Shown: one piece after another, positions 37,227 to 47,720 of the stretch
Layout: the number at the start of each line of letters is the position of its first letter
Numbering within the stretch: position 1 is the first letter of the stretch
Assembly: GCA_900466745.1 (NCBI GenBank)
Contig: UBNE01000027.1
Span: 1-64,000 of the forward strand
Length of the DNA: 64,000 nt
Source: Hyphomicrobiales bacterium
GTDB taxonomy: Bacteria; Pseudomonadota; Alphaproteobacteria; Rhizobiales; Beijerinckiaceae
Reading direction: 5' to 3'
Notes under the pieces: model-generated
Told to the model about the DNA's origin: nothing
Databases searched by the model: none
What the model saw: the letters and a program-made list of their open reading frames with translations, nothing else
Program-made: the position numbers and the translations under genes

Positions 37227-40200
37227 ATGCTGCAAGAGCTCTCGCGCCGCCAGTTCATGAAAGCCGCAGGAGCGGGGCTTGGCGGATCTGCCGTCGCCGC
37301 GCTCGGATTCGGCGGGGCTGAGGAAGCCCTCGCCCAGGCCGTGCGGCCCTTCAAGCTGACCGGCACGACGGAAACCCGAAACACCTGCCCGTACTGCTCC
37401 GTCGCCTGCGGCGTGATCATGTACAGCCTGGGCGACAAGTCGAAGAACGCCCATCAGGCGATCGTCCATATCGAAGGCGACCCGGACCATCCGACCAATC
37501 GCGGCACGCTCTGCCCGAAAGGGTCCGCCCTCCTCGACTTCATCCATTCCGAGACGCGCACCACGACGCCGCAATATCGCGGCCCCGGCGAGAAGGCGTT
37601 CCGGCCGATCGGTTGGAACGAGGCGCTCGACCGCATCGCGCGGCTGATGAAGGACGACCGCGACAAGAACTTCATCAGGACGAACCAGGACGGCGTCACG
37701 GTCAACCGCTGGCTGACGACGGGCTTCCTCGCCGCCTCGGCGACGACGAACGAGACGGCGTTCCTGACCTATAAAGTGGTCCGAAGTTCCGGGATTTTGG
37801 CGTTCGACAACCAGGCGCGCGTCTGACACGGACCGACGGTGGCCAGTCTGGCCCCAACATTCGGTCGCGGTGCGATGACCAACTCCTGGACGGACATCAA
37901 GAACACCGACCTCGTCATCATCATGGGCGGCAACGCCGCCGAGGCGCATCCCTGCGGCTTCAAATGGGTCACCGAGGCCAAGGCCCAGCGCGGCGCCAAG
38001 CTGATCGTCGTCGATCCGCGCTTCACGCGCTCGGCCTCGGTCGCGGATTATTACGCGCCTATCCGGCAGGGCACCGACATCGCCTTCCTGCTCGGCGCCA
38101 TCAAGTACTGCATCGACAACGACAAGATCCAGCACGACTATGTGCGCGCCTTCACCAACGCGCCCTATATCGTCAAGGAGGGCTTCGGCTATCAGGACGG
38201 CCTGTTCACGGGCTATGACGAGGCCAAGCGCGACTACGACCGCTCGAGCTGGGAATACGAGCTCGGGCCGGACGGCTATGTCCAGGTCGACGAGACGCTG
38301 CAGCATCCGCGCTGCGTCTACCAGCTCCTGAGGAAGCACGTCTCGGCCTATACGCCGGAGATGGTCGAGCGCATCTGCGGCACGCCCAAGGACAAGTACC
38401 TCACGGTCTGCAAGATGATCGCGGAGACCTCGGCGCGCGACAAGGTCATGACCTCGATGTACGCGCTCGGCTGGACGCAGCACTCCAAGGGCTCGCAGAA
38501 CATCCGCTCGATGGCGATGCTGCAGTTGCTGCTCGGCAATATCGGCCTGCGCGGCGGCGGCATGAACGCGCTGCGCGGACACTCCAACATCCAGGGGCTC
38601 ACCGATATCGGCCTGATGTCGAACCTGATCCCGGGCTATCTGACGCTGCCGACCGACAAGGAGGTCGACTTCCCGACCTATATGTCGACGCGCGGCTTCA
38701 AGCCGCTCCGGCCCAACCAGATGAGCTACTGGCAGAACTACAGGAAGTTCATGGTGAGCTTCCTGAAGTCGATGTGGGGGCCGGCCGCGACGGCGGAGAA
38801 CGACTTCGCCTATCAATGGCTGCCGAAGCTCGACGTGCCCGGCTACGACATGCTGCGCACCTTCGACATGATGCACCAGGGCAAGGTGAACGGCTATTTC
38901 TGCCAGGGCTTCAACCCGCTGCTCTCGCTGTCGAACCGCGGCAAGGTCTCGCAGGCGCTGTCGAAGCTGAAGTTCCTGGTGGTGATGGACCCGCTGCAGA
39001 CCGAGACCGCGCGGTTCTGGAAGGACGAGGGCGTCCATAACGACGTCAAGCCCGAGGACATCCAGACCGAGGTGTTCGAGCTGCCGACCACCTGCTTCGC
39101 CGAGGACGAGGGTTCGCTGGTCAATTCCGGCCGCTGGCTGCAATGGCACTGGCCGGGCGCCGAGCCTCCGGGAGAGGCGAAGACCGATACCTGGATCATG
39201 GCGCAGCTCTTCCAGCGCCTGCGCGCCCTCTACATCAAGGAAGGCGGCGCCTTCCCCGATCCGATCGTCAATCTGCACTGGCCCTACCGGGTCGCGGACG
39301 ACCCGCAGCCGGACGAGATGGCCAGGGAGATGAACGGCTATGTCGTCTCGACGGTCACCGACCCGGCCGATCCGACCAAGGTGCTGCTGGAGAAGGGCAA
39401 GCAGCTCGACACCTTCGGGCAGTTGCGCGACGACGGCTCGACCGCTTGCGGCTGCTGGATCTATTCCGGCTGTTGGACCGAGAAGGGCAACATGATGGCC
39501 CGGCGCGATACCAGCGACCCGGCCAATACCGGCGCCTATGCGAACTGGGCCTTCTCCTGGCCCGCCAACCGGCGCATCCTTTACAACCGCGCCTCGGCGG
39601 ATATCGACGGCAAGGCCTGGGACCCCCGGCGCAAGCTGATCGAATGGAACGGCACGGCCTGGACCGGCTACGACGTGCCGGACATCGCGCCGGCGGCCAA
39701 GCCGCGCGATGTCGGCCCGTTCATCATGAACCCGGAGGGAACGGCGCGGCTGTTCGTGCGCGGGATGATGAAGGATGGCCCCTTCCCGGCCCATTACGAG
39801 CCGTTCGAGAGCCCGGTCGCCAATGTGCTGGCGCCCAAGATCCGCGGCAATCCCGCAGCGCGCATCTTCAAGGACGACCTCGCCGCGCTCGGGACCTCGG
39901 ACAAGTTCCCCTATGCGGCGACCTCCTACCGCCTGACCGAGCATTTCCACTACTGGACCAAGCATGTCTGGGTGAATGCCGTGCTCCAGCCGGAGTTCTT
40001 CGTCGAGATCAGCGAGCAGCTCGCCCAGGAGAAGACCATCCAGAACGGCGGCTGGGTGAAGGTCTCGTCCAACCGCGGCACGGTCTATGCCAAGGCCGTG
40101 GTGACCAAGCGCATCAAGCCGCTGATCTGCGACGGCAAGACCGTCCATGTCGTCGGCATCCCGCTCCACTGGGGCTTCACCGGTGCGGCCAGGAAGGGCT

Positions 40201-40310
40201 TCGGCCCCAACAGCCTCACCCCGTTCGTCGGCGACGCCAACATCGAGACGCCCGAATTCAAGGCGTTCCTGGTGAATGTCGAGCCGTCCAACGGACCGGC
40301 GACGAGCTAG
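37227..40310 (+). CDS. fdnG: Formate dehydrogenase-N/O-type alpha subunit, selenoprotein (in-frame UGA = Sec200)
   Basis: 1027 residues if the TGA at 37824-37826 is read as selenocysteine. The Tat signal is [12 protein letters not shown]. The [4Fe-4S] motif [10 protein letters not shown] near residue 53 precedes the molybdopterin domains. The context before and after the UGA (DNQARV[22 protein letters not shown]) is the conserved catalytic Sec site of FdnG/FdoG, and the frame continues without shift. A SECIS-like hairpin follows the UGA. The enzyme oxidises formate on the periplasmic side, passing electrons to FdnH and FdnI. Start follows GGGAGG; selA, selB and selC lie downstream. Confidence 0.93.
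37824..37866 (+). promoter_or_regulatory. SECIS-like hairpin directing Sec insertion in fdnG
   Basis: Starting at the UGA, GACCGA (37831-37836) can pair with TCGGTC (37861-37866). An apical helix GGCC (37841-37844) pairs with GGCC (37850-37853) around the loop AGTCT. The E. coli fdhF/fdnG element has a similar AGGTCT loop that SelB binds. Pairing is by eye and not calculated. Confidence 0.7.
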
Positions 40311-40320
40311 GGAGGGTCCG

Positions 40321-41241
40321 ATGGCAGGATTGCAGAGTCAGGACTTCGCCCGCATCTCGGCGACCAATTTCCGGCCGCCGGACGTCCGCCACGATTTCGA
40401 GGTGGCCAAGCTCATCGACGTCTCGAAATGCATCGGCTGCAAGGCCTGCCAGGCGGCCTGCCTGGAATGGAACAATCTGCGCGAGGAGGTCGGCTTCAAT
40501 ACCGGCTCCTACGACAACCCGCACGACCTGACGCCGAACACCTGGACGCTGATGCGGTTCACCGAATGGGAGAACCCGCAGAGCGGCAATCTCGAATGGC
40601 TGATCCGCAAGGATGGCTGCATGCACTGCGCCGATCCGGGCTGCCTCAAGGCCTGCCCCTCCCCCGGCGCGATCGTGCAGTACAACAACGGCATCGTCGA
40701 TTTCGTCTCGGAGAACTGCATCGGCTGCGGCTATTGCGTGAAGGGCTGTCCGTTCAACATCCCGCGCATCAGCCAGGCCGACCACAAGGCCTATAAATGC
40801 ACGCTCTGCTCGGACCGGGTCTCGGTCGGCCAGGCGCCGGCCTGCGCCAAGGCCTGCCCGACCGGCGCCATCGTGTTCGGCACCAAGCAGGCGATGCTGA
40901 CCTATGCGCAGACGCGCATCACCGACCTGAAGTCGCGCGGCTTCGAGAATGCCGGGATCTACGATCCGCCCGGCGTCGGCGGCACCCATGTGATGTATGT
41001 GCTGCATCATGCCGACCAGCCGCAGCTCTATGCCGGGCTGCCGCAGAACCCGCGGATCAGCCAGGTCGTCGAATTGTGGAAGGGGCTGACCAAATATGCC
41101 GGCATGGCTGCGGTCGGCTTCGCCGCCGCCTTCGCCTTCGTCCACGGCATCGTCGCGCGGCGCAACGACGTCAGCCGCGCCGAGGACCGCGAAGCCGAGC
41201 ACCTGATCGACGAGGAGGCTGCCCGTGGCCGTCAGACGTGA
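40321..41241 (+). CDS. fdnH: Formate dehydrogenase iron-sulfur (beta) subunit
   Basis: 306 aa. Four ferredoxin-type Cys clusters are seen: [35 protein letters not shown] and CTLCSDR…CAKAC, which carry four [4Fe-4S] centres. A single C-terminal helix ([21 protein letters not shown]) anchors it to the membrane. It relays electrons from the alpha subunit to cytochrome b. The ATG follows GGGAGGG and lies 10 nt after fdnG. Confidence 0.93.
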   Translation: MAGLQSQDFARISATNFRPPDVRHDFEVAKLIDVSKCIGCKACQAACLEWNNLREEVGFNTGSYDNPHDLTPNTWTLMRFTEWENPQSGNLEWLIRKDGCMHCADPGCLKACPSPGAIVQYNNGIVDFVSENCIGCGYCVKGCPFNIPRISQADHKAYKCTLCSDRVSVGQAPACAKACPTGAIVFGTKQAMLTYAQTRITDLKSRGFENAGIYDPPGVGGTHVMYVLHHADQPQLYAGLPQNPRISQVVELWKGLTKYAGMAAVGFAAAFAFVHGIVARRNDVSRAEDREAEHLIDEEAARGRQT

Positions 41242-41920
41242 GGAGGAGCGCACCACCGTCGACCGCTATCCCGGCCGCGTGCGCGTCAACCACTGGATCA
41301 CCGCGATCTCGCTGATCCTGCTCGCCCTCAGCGGTGCCGCGCTGTTCCATCCGGCCCTGTTCTTCCTGTCGAGCCTGTTCGGCGGCGGCGCCAACACCCG
41401 CGCCCTTCACCCCTGGCTCGGCGTCGTGCTGCTGGCGAGCTTCGCCGTCCTCTTCGTCCAGATGGTGCGCCATAATTTCTGGAGGAAGGTCGACACGCAG
41501 TGGATGCGCCATATCGGCGACGTGATGTCCGGCCATGAGGAGAACCTGCCCGAGATCGGCAAGTACAACGGCGCCCAGAAGATCGTCTTCTGGCTGATGA
41601 CGCTGCTGATCCTCGTCCTGTTCGCGACGGGAATCATGATCTGGTACGAGTATTTCGGCGACAGCTTCACCATCGAGCAGCAGCGCTTCGGCCATATCAT
41701 CCACGCGCTGGCGGCCGTCGCCATGCTGCTGGTGGTCATCGTCCATATCTATGCCGGCTTCTATGTGCGCGGCACCATGGCGGCGATGACCGAGGGCAAG
41801 GTGACGGGCGGCTGGGCCTTCCGCCACCATCGGCTCTGGCTGCGCCACGAGGCGCGCGAAGGCGTGATCGACGAGCGCCAGGCGCCGCCGCGCCGCCCCA
41901 ATATCGGCCCGGCCGAGTAG
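41225..41920 (+). CDS. fdnI: Formate dehydrogenase cytochrome b556 (gamma) subunit
   Basis: 231 aa from a GTG that overlaps fdnH by 17 nt. Four membrane helices are present, with the expected heme-ligand His in RVNHWITA, the second helix (HPWLG and MVRHNF) and IVHIYAGFY. It passes electrons from the Fe-S subunit to the quinone pool. The length fits FdoI/FdnI (about 210-220 aa). Confidence 0.92.
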   Translation: MAVRREEERTTVDRYPGRVRVNHWITAISLILLALSGAALFHPALFFLSSLFGGGANTRALHPWLGVVLLASFAVLFVQMVRHNFWRKVDTQWMRHIGDVMSGHEENLPEIGKYNGAQKIVFWLMTLLILVLFATGIMIWYEYFGDSFTIEQQRFGHIIHALAAVAMLLVVIVHIYAGFYVRGTMAAMTEGKVTGGWAFRHHRLWLRHEAREGVIDERQAPPRRPNIGPAE

Positions 41921-41988
41921 CACAATGCCCTGATGCGGGGCCGCCGCCGCCCCGCCTCCCGTGACCCGTGCGGTTCGAGAGGATCGGA

Positions 41989-42909
41989 ATGACTGAGCTT
42001 CCCGGGCTCGAAGCCCCCGACGAGGTCGGCATCGCGGAACGCGACAAGCCGCCCTTCATCCGCCTGCCCGCGCCGGAAACGCTGTTCGGCCTGCGGGCGA
42101 TGCGCTTCGCGGCCCTGGCCCCCGGCCACCAGCTCGAACCCTATCTCGGCTTTCTCGCAGCGCTTTCGGCAGCGCAGGACGAGGTCGTGCGCGCCGCTCC
42201 GCCCCCCACCCTGCCCGCTCCCGGCGCGCTCAGGACGCGCGCGGCGAACGCCATGCCGCTGATGCCGCGCGAGGAGCTGGCGACGGAACCCGCCGCCGCG
42301 GCAGCCCTCTCCGGGCTGGCGGCCCGGCTTGAGGCCATCGCCATGCCCGATCTCGCCCGCGGCGCGCTGGAACGCGTGACGGCGGCGGGCGAGGAGGCGC
42401 TTCACGCCCTGTTCGACGCCGTTCTGGCCGATGCGATCCCGGTCGAGGCGGTGGCCGAGCACATCTTCGCGGCGGCGGCGTTGCAGGTCGTGGCGGCGCG
42501 GCGCAGCGCGCAGCTCGACCCGCTGCTGCCGCAGCCGGTCGCGGACGGCGTCTGCCCCTGCTGCGGCGCCCCGCCGGTGACCAGCGCCGTCGTCGCCGAC
42601 GTCAATGTCGAGGGGGTGCGCTACGTCCAGTGCTCGCTCTGCGCGGCGCAGTGGAACCATGTCCGGGTGAAATGCGTCTCCTGCGGGTCGACCAAGGGCA
42701 TTTCCTATCAGGCGATCGAGGGCATCGCCGACACGATCAAGGCCGAGACCTGCGGCGAATGCCGGACCTATGTGAAGATCCTGAACCGGCGCAAGGATAC
42801 GGAGCTGGAAGCCGTGGCCGACGATGTCGCCAGCCTCGGCCTCGATTTGCTGGTGACCGAAGCCGGCTGGCGGCGCGCGGGAGTGAACCCATTCCTGCTC
42901 GGCTATTGA
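41989..42909 (+). CDS. fdhE: Formate dehydrogenase accessory protein FdhE
   Basis: 306 aa. Paired Cys motifs typical of FdhE are present: CPCCGAPP, CSLC, CVSCG and CGEC. FdhE is a rubredoxin-like cytoplasmic protein needed for assembly or Tat-related maturation of respiratory formate dehydrogenases. The ATG lies after GAGAGGA, 68 nt past fdnI. The partner fdhD is not in the window. Confidence 0.9.
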   Translation: MTELPGLEAPDEVGIAERDKPPFIRLPAPETLFGLRAMRFAALAPGHQLEPYLGFLAALSAAQDEVVRAAPPPTLPAPGALRTRAANAMPLMPREELATEPAAAAALSGLAARLEAIAMPDLARGALERVTAAGEEALHALFDAVLADAIPVEAVAEHIFAAAALQVVAARRSAQLDPLLPQPVADGVCPCCGAPPVTSAVVADVNVEGVRYVQCSLCAAQWNHVRVKCVSCGSTKGISYQAIEGIADTIKAETCGECRTYVKILNRRKDTELEAVADDVASLGLDLLVTEAGWRRAGVNPFLLGY

Positions 42910-42937
42910 CGATCATGCGTCTCCCGGAGGGAGCCTG

Positions 42938-44344
42938 ATGAACCGGCCCGAACGCTTCCGCCCGCCCTCGGTCGACGAGATCCTGCGCAGCGGCGAGGGC
43001 GCGCTCGCCATCGCCCGCCACGGCCGCGCCGAGACGACCCGGGTCGTGCGGCAGGTTCTGGAACGGATGCGGCAGGGCGAGGCCCCCCGCCTCGGCGCGG
43101 CCGACGCGATCGCCCGCGGCGCCCTCGAAGCGCTGGAGCGGCGCGGGCAGCCGTCGCAGCGTCCCGTCATCAACCTCACCGGAACGGTGCTGCACACCAA
43201 TCTCGGCCGGGCTCTGCTGGCCGAGGAGGCGATCGAGGCGGTGGTCGCGGCGATGCGCGCGCCGACCAATCTCGAATACGAGGTCGAGGCCGGGCAGCGC
43301 GGCGAGCGCGATGCCCATGTGCGCGGGCTGATCCGCGAGCTGACCGGCGCGGAGGACGCCGTTCTGGTGAACAACAACGCCTCGGCGGTCCTGCTCGTGC
43401 TCAACACGCTCGCCAGGGATCGCGAGGCCGTCGTCTCGCGCGGCGAGCTGATCGAGATCGGCGGCGCCTTCCGCATGCCGGACATCATGGGCCGCGCCGG
43501 CGCGATCCTGCGCGAGGTCGGCACCACCAACCGCACGCATCTCAAGGATTATGCCGAGGCCATCGGCCCCGATACCGGGCTGCTGCTCAAGGTGCACACC
43601 TCCAACTATGTCGTGCAGGGCTTCACGGCGGAGGTCGCGCCGGCGGAGCTGGCGAAGCTCGCCCGCGCCCACGGCCTGCCCTTCGTCGACGATCTCGGCT
43701 CCGGCACGCTGATCGACCTCGCCCGCTGGGGGCTGCGCCATGAAAAGACGGTGCAGGATGCGCTGCAGGGCGGCGCCGACCTCGTCACCTTCTCCGGCGA
43801 CAAGCTGCTCGGCGGACCGCAGGCCGGCATCGTCGCCGGGCGCAAGGAGCTGATCGCCAGGCTCGCCAGGAATCCGCTGAAACGAGCGCTGCGGCTCGAC
43901 AAGTTGCGGCTGGCGGCGCTGGAGGCAACGCTCAGGCTCTATCGCGACCCCGACCGGCTGGCGGAGCGCCTGCCGACGCTGCGGCTGTTCACGCGCAAGG
44001 CGGAGGAACTGCATGCGCTGGCGGAGCGGCTGCGGCCGCGCCTGGCGGCAGCGCTCGGCCCGGGCTGGGCCGTCGAGACCATCGCCTGCGCCAGCCAGAT
44101 CGGTTCCGGCGCCCTGCCGTTGGAAACCCTGCCGAGCGCGGGGCTGGCGATCAGGCCGTCGGGCAAGGCCTCCGGCGCGGCGGTCGAGGCGCTGGCGGCC
44201 GCCTTCCGGGCCGTGCCGCTGCCGGTGATCGGGCGGATCGCGCAGGGTGCGCTGGTCTTCGACCTGCGCTGCCTTTCGGACGAAAGCAGCTTCGCCGCAC
44301 AGCTCGCCGCACTGAAGCCCGGAGGCGGCGATGGGCTGGCTTGA
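42938..44344 (+). CDS. selA: L-seryl-tRNA(Sec) selenium transferase
   Basis: 468 aa, standard length. PLP-dependent enzyme that converts Ser-tRNA(Sec) to Sec-tRNA(Sec) with selenophosphate. The active-site motif TFSGDKLLGGPQAGI contains the PLP Lys (K289). NLTGTVLHTNLGRALL and VHTSNYVVQGFT are also diagnostic. It follows fdhE by 28 nt and overlaps the SEL1-repeat gene by 14 nt. Confidence 0.95.
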   Translation: MNRPERFRPPSVDEILRSGEGALAIARHGRAETTRVVRQVLERMRQGEAPRLGAADAIARGALEALERRGQPSQRPVINLTGTVLHTNLGRALLAEEAIEAVVAAMRAPTNLEYEVEAGQRGERDAHVRGLIRELTGAEDAVLVNNNASAVLLVLNTLARDREAVVSRGELIEIGGAFRMPDIMGRAGAILREVGTTNRTHLKDYAEAIGPDTGLLLKVHTSNYVVQGFTAEVAPAELAKLARAHGLPFVDDLGSGTLIDLARWGLRHEKTVQDALQGGADLVTFSGDKLLGGPQAGIVAGRKELIARLARNPLKRALRLDKLRLAALEATLRLYRDPDRLAERLPTLRLFTRKAEELHALAERLRPRLAAALGPGWAVETIACASQIGSGALPLETLPSAGLAIRPSGKASGAAVEALAAAFRAVPLPVIGRIAQGALVFDLRCLSDESSFAAQLAALKPGGGDGLA

Positions 44345-45074
44345 CCGGCTGCGCGGCAGGAACGGCGCCGGCGCGGCGGATATCGGCGCCGTCATGGCAC
44401 GCGCGGCCGAAGCGGCCGAACGCGGCGACCATCGCACGGCGCTGGCGCTCTGGGGGCCGCTCGCCCAGGCCGGCGTCGGACGGGCGCAGAACAATATCGG
44501 CGCCTGCTTCGCCGAAGGGCTCGGCGTCGCGCGCGATTTCGCGCTCGCGCTGCGCTGGCTCTCGCTTGCGGCGGAGAACGGCGACCCTGTCGGGCAGCGC
44601 AATCTGGCGGCCTTGCATTTCAGGGGCGACGGCGTCGCGCAGAGCGACACGGAAGCGATGCGCCTCTACCGGCTGGCGGCCGAGCAGGGCGACGCGCCCG
44701 CGCAGGACATGCTGTCCTGGATGCTGCTCGAGGGCGGCGCGCCCGGCGACCGGCCGGAAGCGCTGCACTGGGCGCAGGCCGCCGCGCAGGCCGGCGTCGC
44801 GACCAGCATGACGCGGCTCGGCATGATGTTCCACGATGCGCTCGGGGTGGAGCGCGACCCGGCTGTCGCCGCCGATTGGTGGCGGCGCGGCATGGCGGCC
44901 GGCGATCCCGACGCCGAAGCCATGCTCGGCGCCGCGACCTTGCTCGGCCAGGGCCTCGCGCCCGATGCGCGGCACGCGCTCGACCTGCTGCTGGCCGCCG
45001 AGAGCAAGGGCAGCCGGCTCGCCGCGCCCTTCATCAAGGCCGCGCGGGCCGCTGTCTCCCCGGCGGAGGCCTGA
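44331..45074 (+). CDS. SEL1-like tetratricopeptide repeat protein in the selenocysteine operon
   Basis: 247 aa with about five SEL1-type repeats (for example [34 protein letters not shown], and a later [32 protein letters not shown]). No signal peptide. The repeats form an all-helical scaffold for protein contacts. It overlaps selA by 14 nt and ends 3 nt before selB, so it is translated with the Sec machinery. A scaffold or chaperone role in Sec incorporation is suggested only by this position. Confidence 0.8.
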   Translation: MGWLDRLRGRNGAGAADIGAVMARAAEAAERGDHRTALALWGPLAQAGVGRAQNNIGACFAEGLGVARDFALALRWLSLAAENGDPVGQRNLAALHFRGDGVAQSDTEAMRLYRLAAEQGDAPAQDMLSWMLLEGGAPGDRPEALHWAQAAAQAGVATSMTRLGMMFHDALGVERDPAVAADWWRRGMAAGDPDAEAMLGAATLLGQGLAPDARHALDLLLAAESKGSRLAAPFIKAARAAVSPAEA

Positions 45075-45077
45075 GCC

Positions 45078-47123
45078 ATGATCATCGGCACGGCGGGCCA
45101 TATCGACCACGGCAAGACCTCGCTGGTGGGGCGGCTGACCGGCGTCGACACCGACCGGCTGAAGGAGGAGAAGGCGCGCGGCATCTCGATCGCGCTCGGC
45201 TTCGCCTATTGGCCGCAAGACGACGGTTCCGCGATCGGCTTCATCGACGTGCCCGGCCATGAGAAGCTGGTCCATACGATGCTGGCCGGCGCCTCCGGCA
45301 TCGACCTGCTCCTGCTGGCGGTCGCGGCGGATGACGGGGTGATGCCGCAGACGCGCGAGCATGTCGCCATCGCCCGGCTGCTCGGCATCCGCGACGCGGT
45401 GATCGCCCTGACCAAGACGGACCTCGTCGATGCGGAGCGGATCGCCGCCGTCGGCGTCGAGGTCGCGGCGCTGCTCGCCGGCACGCCCTTCGCCGGGTCG
45501 CCGATGCTGCCGGTCTCGACCATGACCGGCGAAGGGCTGGCGCAGCTCGGCCTCCTGCTCGCGGAGAAGGCGCGGCAAGGCCGCAACCGGCCGGCCGGCG
45601 GAGCCTTCCGCCTTGCGGTCGACCGCTGCTTCACCTTGCAGGGCGCCGGCACCGTCGTGACCGGCACGGTGCTCTCCGGGACCGTCTCGACCGGCGACAG
45701 CGTCGTCGTCTCCCCCTCCGGCCTGCCGGCGCGCATCCGCTCGATCCACGCCCAGAATCTCCCCGCCGGAGCCGGCCGCGCCGGGGACCGCTGCGCGCTC
45801 AACCTCGCCGGACCGGGCGTCACGAAGGAAGCGATCCGGCACGGCGACATGGTGGTGACTCCGGCCCTGCACGCCCCGGCGAGCCGGATCGACGCCGAAG
45901 TCACGCTGCTCGCCTCGGAAGCGAAGCCGCTCGCCATGTGGCAGCCGGTGCGTCTGCATCATGCGGCGGCGGAGGTCGGCGCACGCATCGTCCTGCTCGG
46001 AAAGGAGATCGCGCCGGGCGCAACGGCCCCGGTCCAGCTCGTGCTCGACAGCCCGCTCGCCGCCGCGGCGCTCGACCGTTTCGTGCTGCGCGACGTCTCG
46101 GCCTCGCGCACCCTCGGCGGCGGCCGCTTCCTCGATCTGCGCGCGCCCGAGCGCAGGCGCCGCAGCCCTGAACGGCTGGCGCAGCTTGCGGCCCTCGGCC
46201 TGGCAGATCCGGCCGAAGCCTTGCGCGCCCTGCTTTCGGTGCCTCCCCATCATGCCGTGCTCGACAGCTTCGTCCGCGATCGCGCCCTCGCCCCCGAAGC
46301 GGCCGGCGAACTGGCCGCAGGCCTCGGCCTCGTCAGGATCGGCGCGCTCGCCATGCTCCCCCAGCACTGGCAGGCGCTGGCGCGGTCGGTGGCGGCGACG
46401 CTCGACGCCTATCACGCCGACCACCCCGATCTGCCCGGCATGGGGCTGGAGCGCCTGCGGCTCGCGGTCGCCCCGCGCCAGCCGACGCCGCTCTTCCGCC
46501 AGGTCCTGGCGCGGCTGACGGAGGACGGGCTGGTCGCCGCCTCCGGCTCCTGGATCAGGCGGCCGGACCACGAGGTCCGGCTTTCCCCCGAGGACGAGGC
46601 GCTCTGGACGCTGGTCGCGCCGCTGATCGGCGGCGGGGAGCGCTTCCGCCCGCCGCGCGTGCGCGATATCGGCCAGATGCTCGGCCGGCGCGAGGAGGAT
46701 ATCCGCCGGCTGTTCCGGCTCGTGGGGCGGCGCGGCGACGTGCACGAGGTCGCGCTCGATCATTTCTTCCTGCGCCCCACCGTCGCCGAGATGGTCGGCG
46801 TCGCATCGGGGCTCGCATCGAAGGCGGCGGCGGGCTTCAACGCCGCGCAATTCCGCGACAGGCTCGACAACGGGCGAAAGGTCGCTATCCAGATCCTCGA
46901 ATTCCTCGACCGTCACGGCGTCACCATCCGCCGCGGCGATCTGAGGCGCGTCAACCGGCAGCGGCTCGACCTGTTCGGCCCGCTGCCGGCCACGCCCGAT
47001 GGAGGAGAAACGTCCCCGGTGGGGCGTCCGGACTTCAAATCCGGGAGGGGCCGTCAGACGGTCTCTGGTGGGTTCGACTCCCATTCTCTTCCGCCATCCC
47101 TATTGAAATCATTGCGTATTTAG
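45078..47123 (+). CDS. selB: Selenocysteine-specific elongation factor SelB
   Basis: 681 aa. GTPase motifs: [28 protein letters not shown] and TKTD. EF-Tu-like domains 2-3 follow, then four winged helices ending in [18 protein letters not shown], which bind the SECIS. SelB normally ends about there (residue about 640). Here the frame continues about 45 codons, through the whole selC gene (47001-47096) and 9 codons into the integrated element. Whether the extra tail is made depends on tRNA processing. Before integration the tail would have ended PPVSTASH. Confidence 0.9.
   Translation: MIIGTAGHIDHGKTSLVGRLTGVDTDRLKEEKARGISIALGFAYWPQDDGSAIGFIDVPGHEKLVHTMLAGASGIDLLLLAVAADDGVMPQTREHVAIARLLGIRDAVIALTKTDLVDAERIAAVGVEVAALLAGTPFAGSPMLPVSTMTGEGLAQLGLLLAEKARQGRNRPAGGAFRLAVDRCFTLQGAGTVVTGTVLSGTVSTGDSVVVSPSGLPARIRSIHAQNLPAGAGRAGDRCALNLAGPGVTKEAIRHGDMVVTPALHAPASRIDAEVTLLASEAKPLAMWQPVRLHHAAAEVGARIVLLGKEIAPGATAPVQLVLDSPLAAAALDRFVLRDVSASRTLGGGRFLDLRAPERRRRSPERLAQLAALGLADPAEALRALLSVPPHHAVLDSFVRDRALAPEAAGELAAGLGLVRIGALAMLPQHWQALARSVAATLDAYHADHPDLPGMGLERLRLAVAPRQPTPLFRQVLARLTEDGLVAASGSWIRRPDHEVRLSPEDEALWTLVAPLIGGGERFRPPRVRDIGQMLGRREEDIRRLFRLVGRRGDVHEVALDHFFLRPTVAEMVGVASGLASKAAAGFNAAQFRDRLDNGRKVAIQILEFLDRHGVTIRRGDLRRVNRQRLDLFGPLPATPDGGETSPVGRPDFKSGRGRQTVSGGFDSHSLPPSLLKSLRI
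47001..47096 (+). tRNA. selC: tRNA-Sec (anticodon TCA)
   Basis: 96 nt. An 8-bp acceptor stem pairs GGAGGAGA with TCTCTTCC (one G-T). The anticodon loop CTTCAAA has TCA at 47035-47037 between CCGGA and TCCGG. A long variable arm (GAGGGGCCGTCAGACGGTCTCT) follows, then the T-arm GTTCGACTC and an encoded CCA. All are bacterial tRNA-Sec features. Its last 15 nt form the left attachment repeat of the integrated element, and integration leaves the tRNA intact. It overlaps the selB frame. Confidence 0.95.
47082..47096 (+). repeat. attL: 15-bp direct repeat in the 3' end of selC
   Basis: CATTCTCTTCCGCCA covers part of the T-arm, the acceptor 3' strand and CCA of tRNA-Sec. The identical 15-mer recurs at 63391-63405 next to the integrase, defining the ends of the element. 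Confidence 0.9.
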
Positions 47124-47236
47124 CACAAGATCGACCGAAATCATAACACCGCACCTAACGGCCAATGACGCTATTTCGGCCAAAGAAAACCCGCCACCTT
47201 GCGATGACGGGCTTTGGCCGTGACTAGTTCGAAGAG

Positions 47237-47692
47237 TTAGGAGGCGCGCGCCTCGATCAGCGCCTTCACCTTGCGCAGCCTTTCGTAGGCCTTGCGGCGG
47301 TTTCTAGCGCAGCGTGCAGGCGTCAATTCGCGATCAAACAGGTACTGGCGGATGACGTTCTGCAAATCGCCGGTCTTCTTGTTCACGCAGGTCCAGACTC
47401 GGACATCGAACGGCTTGAAGTGCAGGTCTGTGCTGAAGTTCGGGCTGAGCACGCCGGTCGCGCGACGAAGCCCAGCGAAAGCGCGCTGACCTGCCTCCAT
47501 GCGCTCGTCGCTCTGATGCTCAAGGCAGTAGTTCAGCCAATAGGGCCGACCTTCATACGGGCCGCTCACGACCTGAGCCTTGCACTTCAGCACCATACCC
47601 AGCCCGTCGCAGGTGGGCACATACTCCGACTCGACGATCTCAAGGGTGTAGGTCTCAGAAGGCAGTAGGTTGTTAACTGCGTTGGCGGTCAT
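47237..47692 (-). CDS. DUF669-like phage protein
   Basis: 151 aa. The beginning (NLLPSETYTLEIVESEY … GLGMVLKCKAQVVSGPYEGRPYWLNYCLEHQSDE) fits the DUF669 family, found in phage recombination and replication modules and probably with an OB-like single-strand DNA-binding character. The tail is basic. The ATG follows AAGGAG. It stands alone at the left end, facing away from the XRE-type regulator, with four operator-like repeats between them. No recombinase lies beside it. Confidence 0.65.
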   Translation of the reverse strand: MTANAVNNLLPSETYTLEIVESEYVPTCDGLGMVLKCKAQVVSGPYEGRPYWLNYCLEHQSDERMEAGQRAFAGLRRATGVLSPNFSTDLHFKPFDVRVWTCVNKKTGDLQNVIRQYLFDRELTPARCARNRRKAYERLRKVKALIEARAS

Positions 47693-47720
47693 GGGCTGGC
47701 TCCTTATTGCGTCCCAGCGG

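Noticed and set aside
37206-37826. Truncated 206-aa formate dehydrogenase as a pseudogene or frameshift
   Set aside because: The UGA is at the conserved Sec position, the frame continues unchanged, and SECIS, selA, selB and selC are present.
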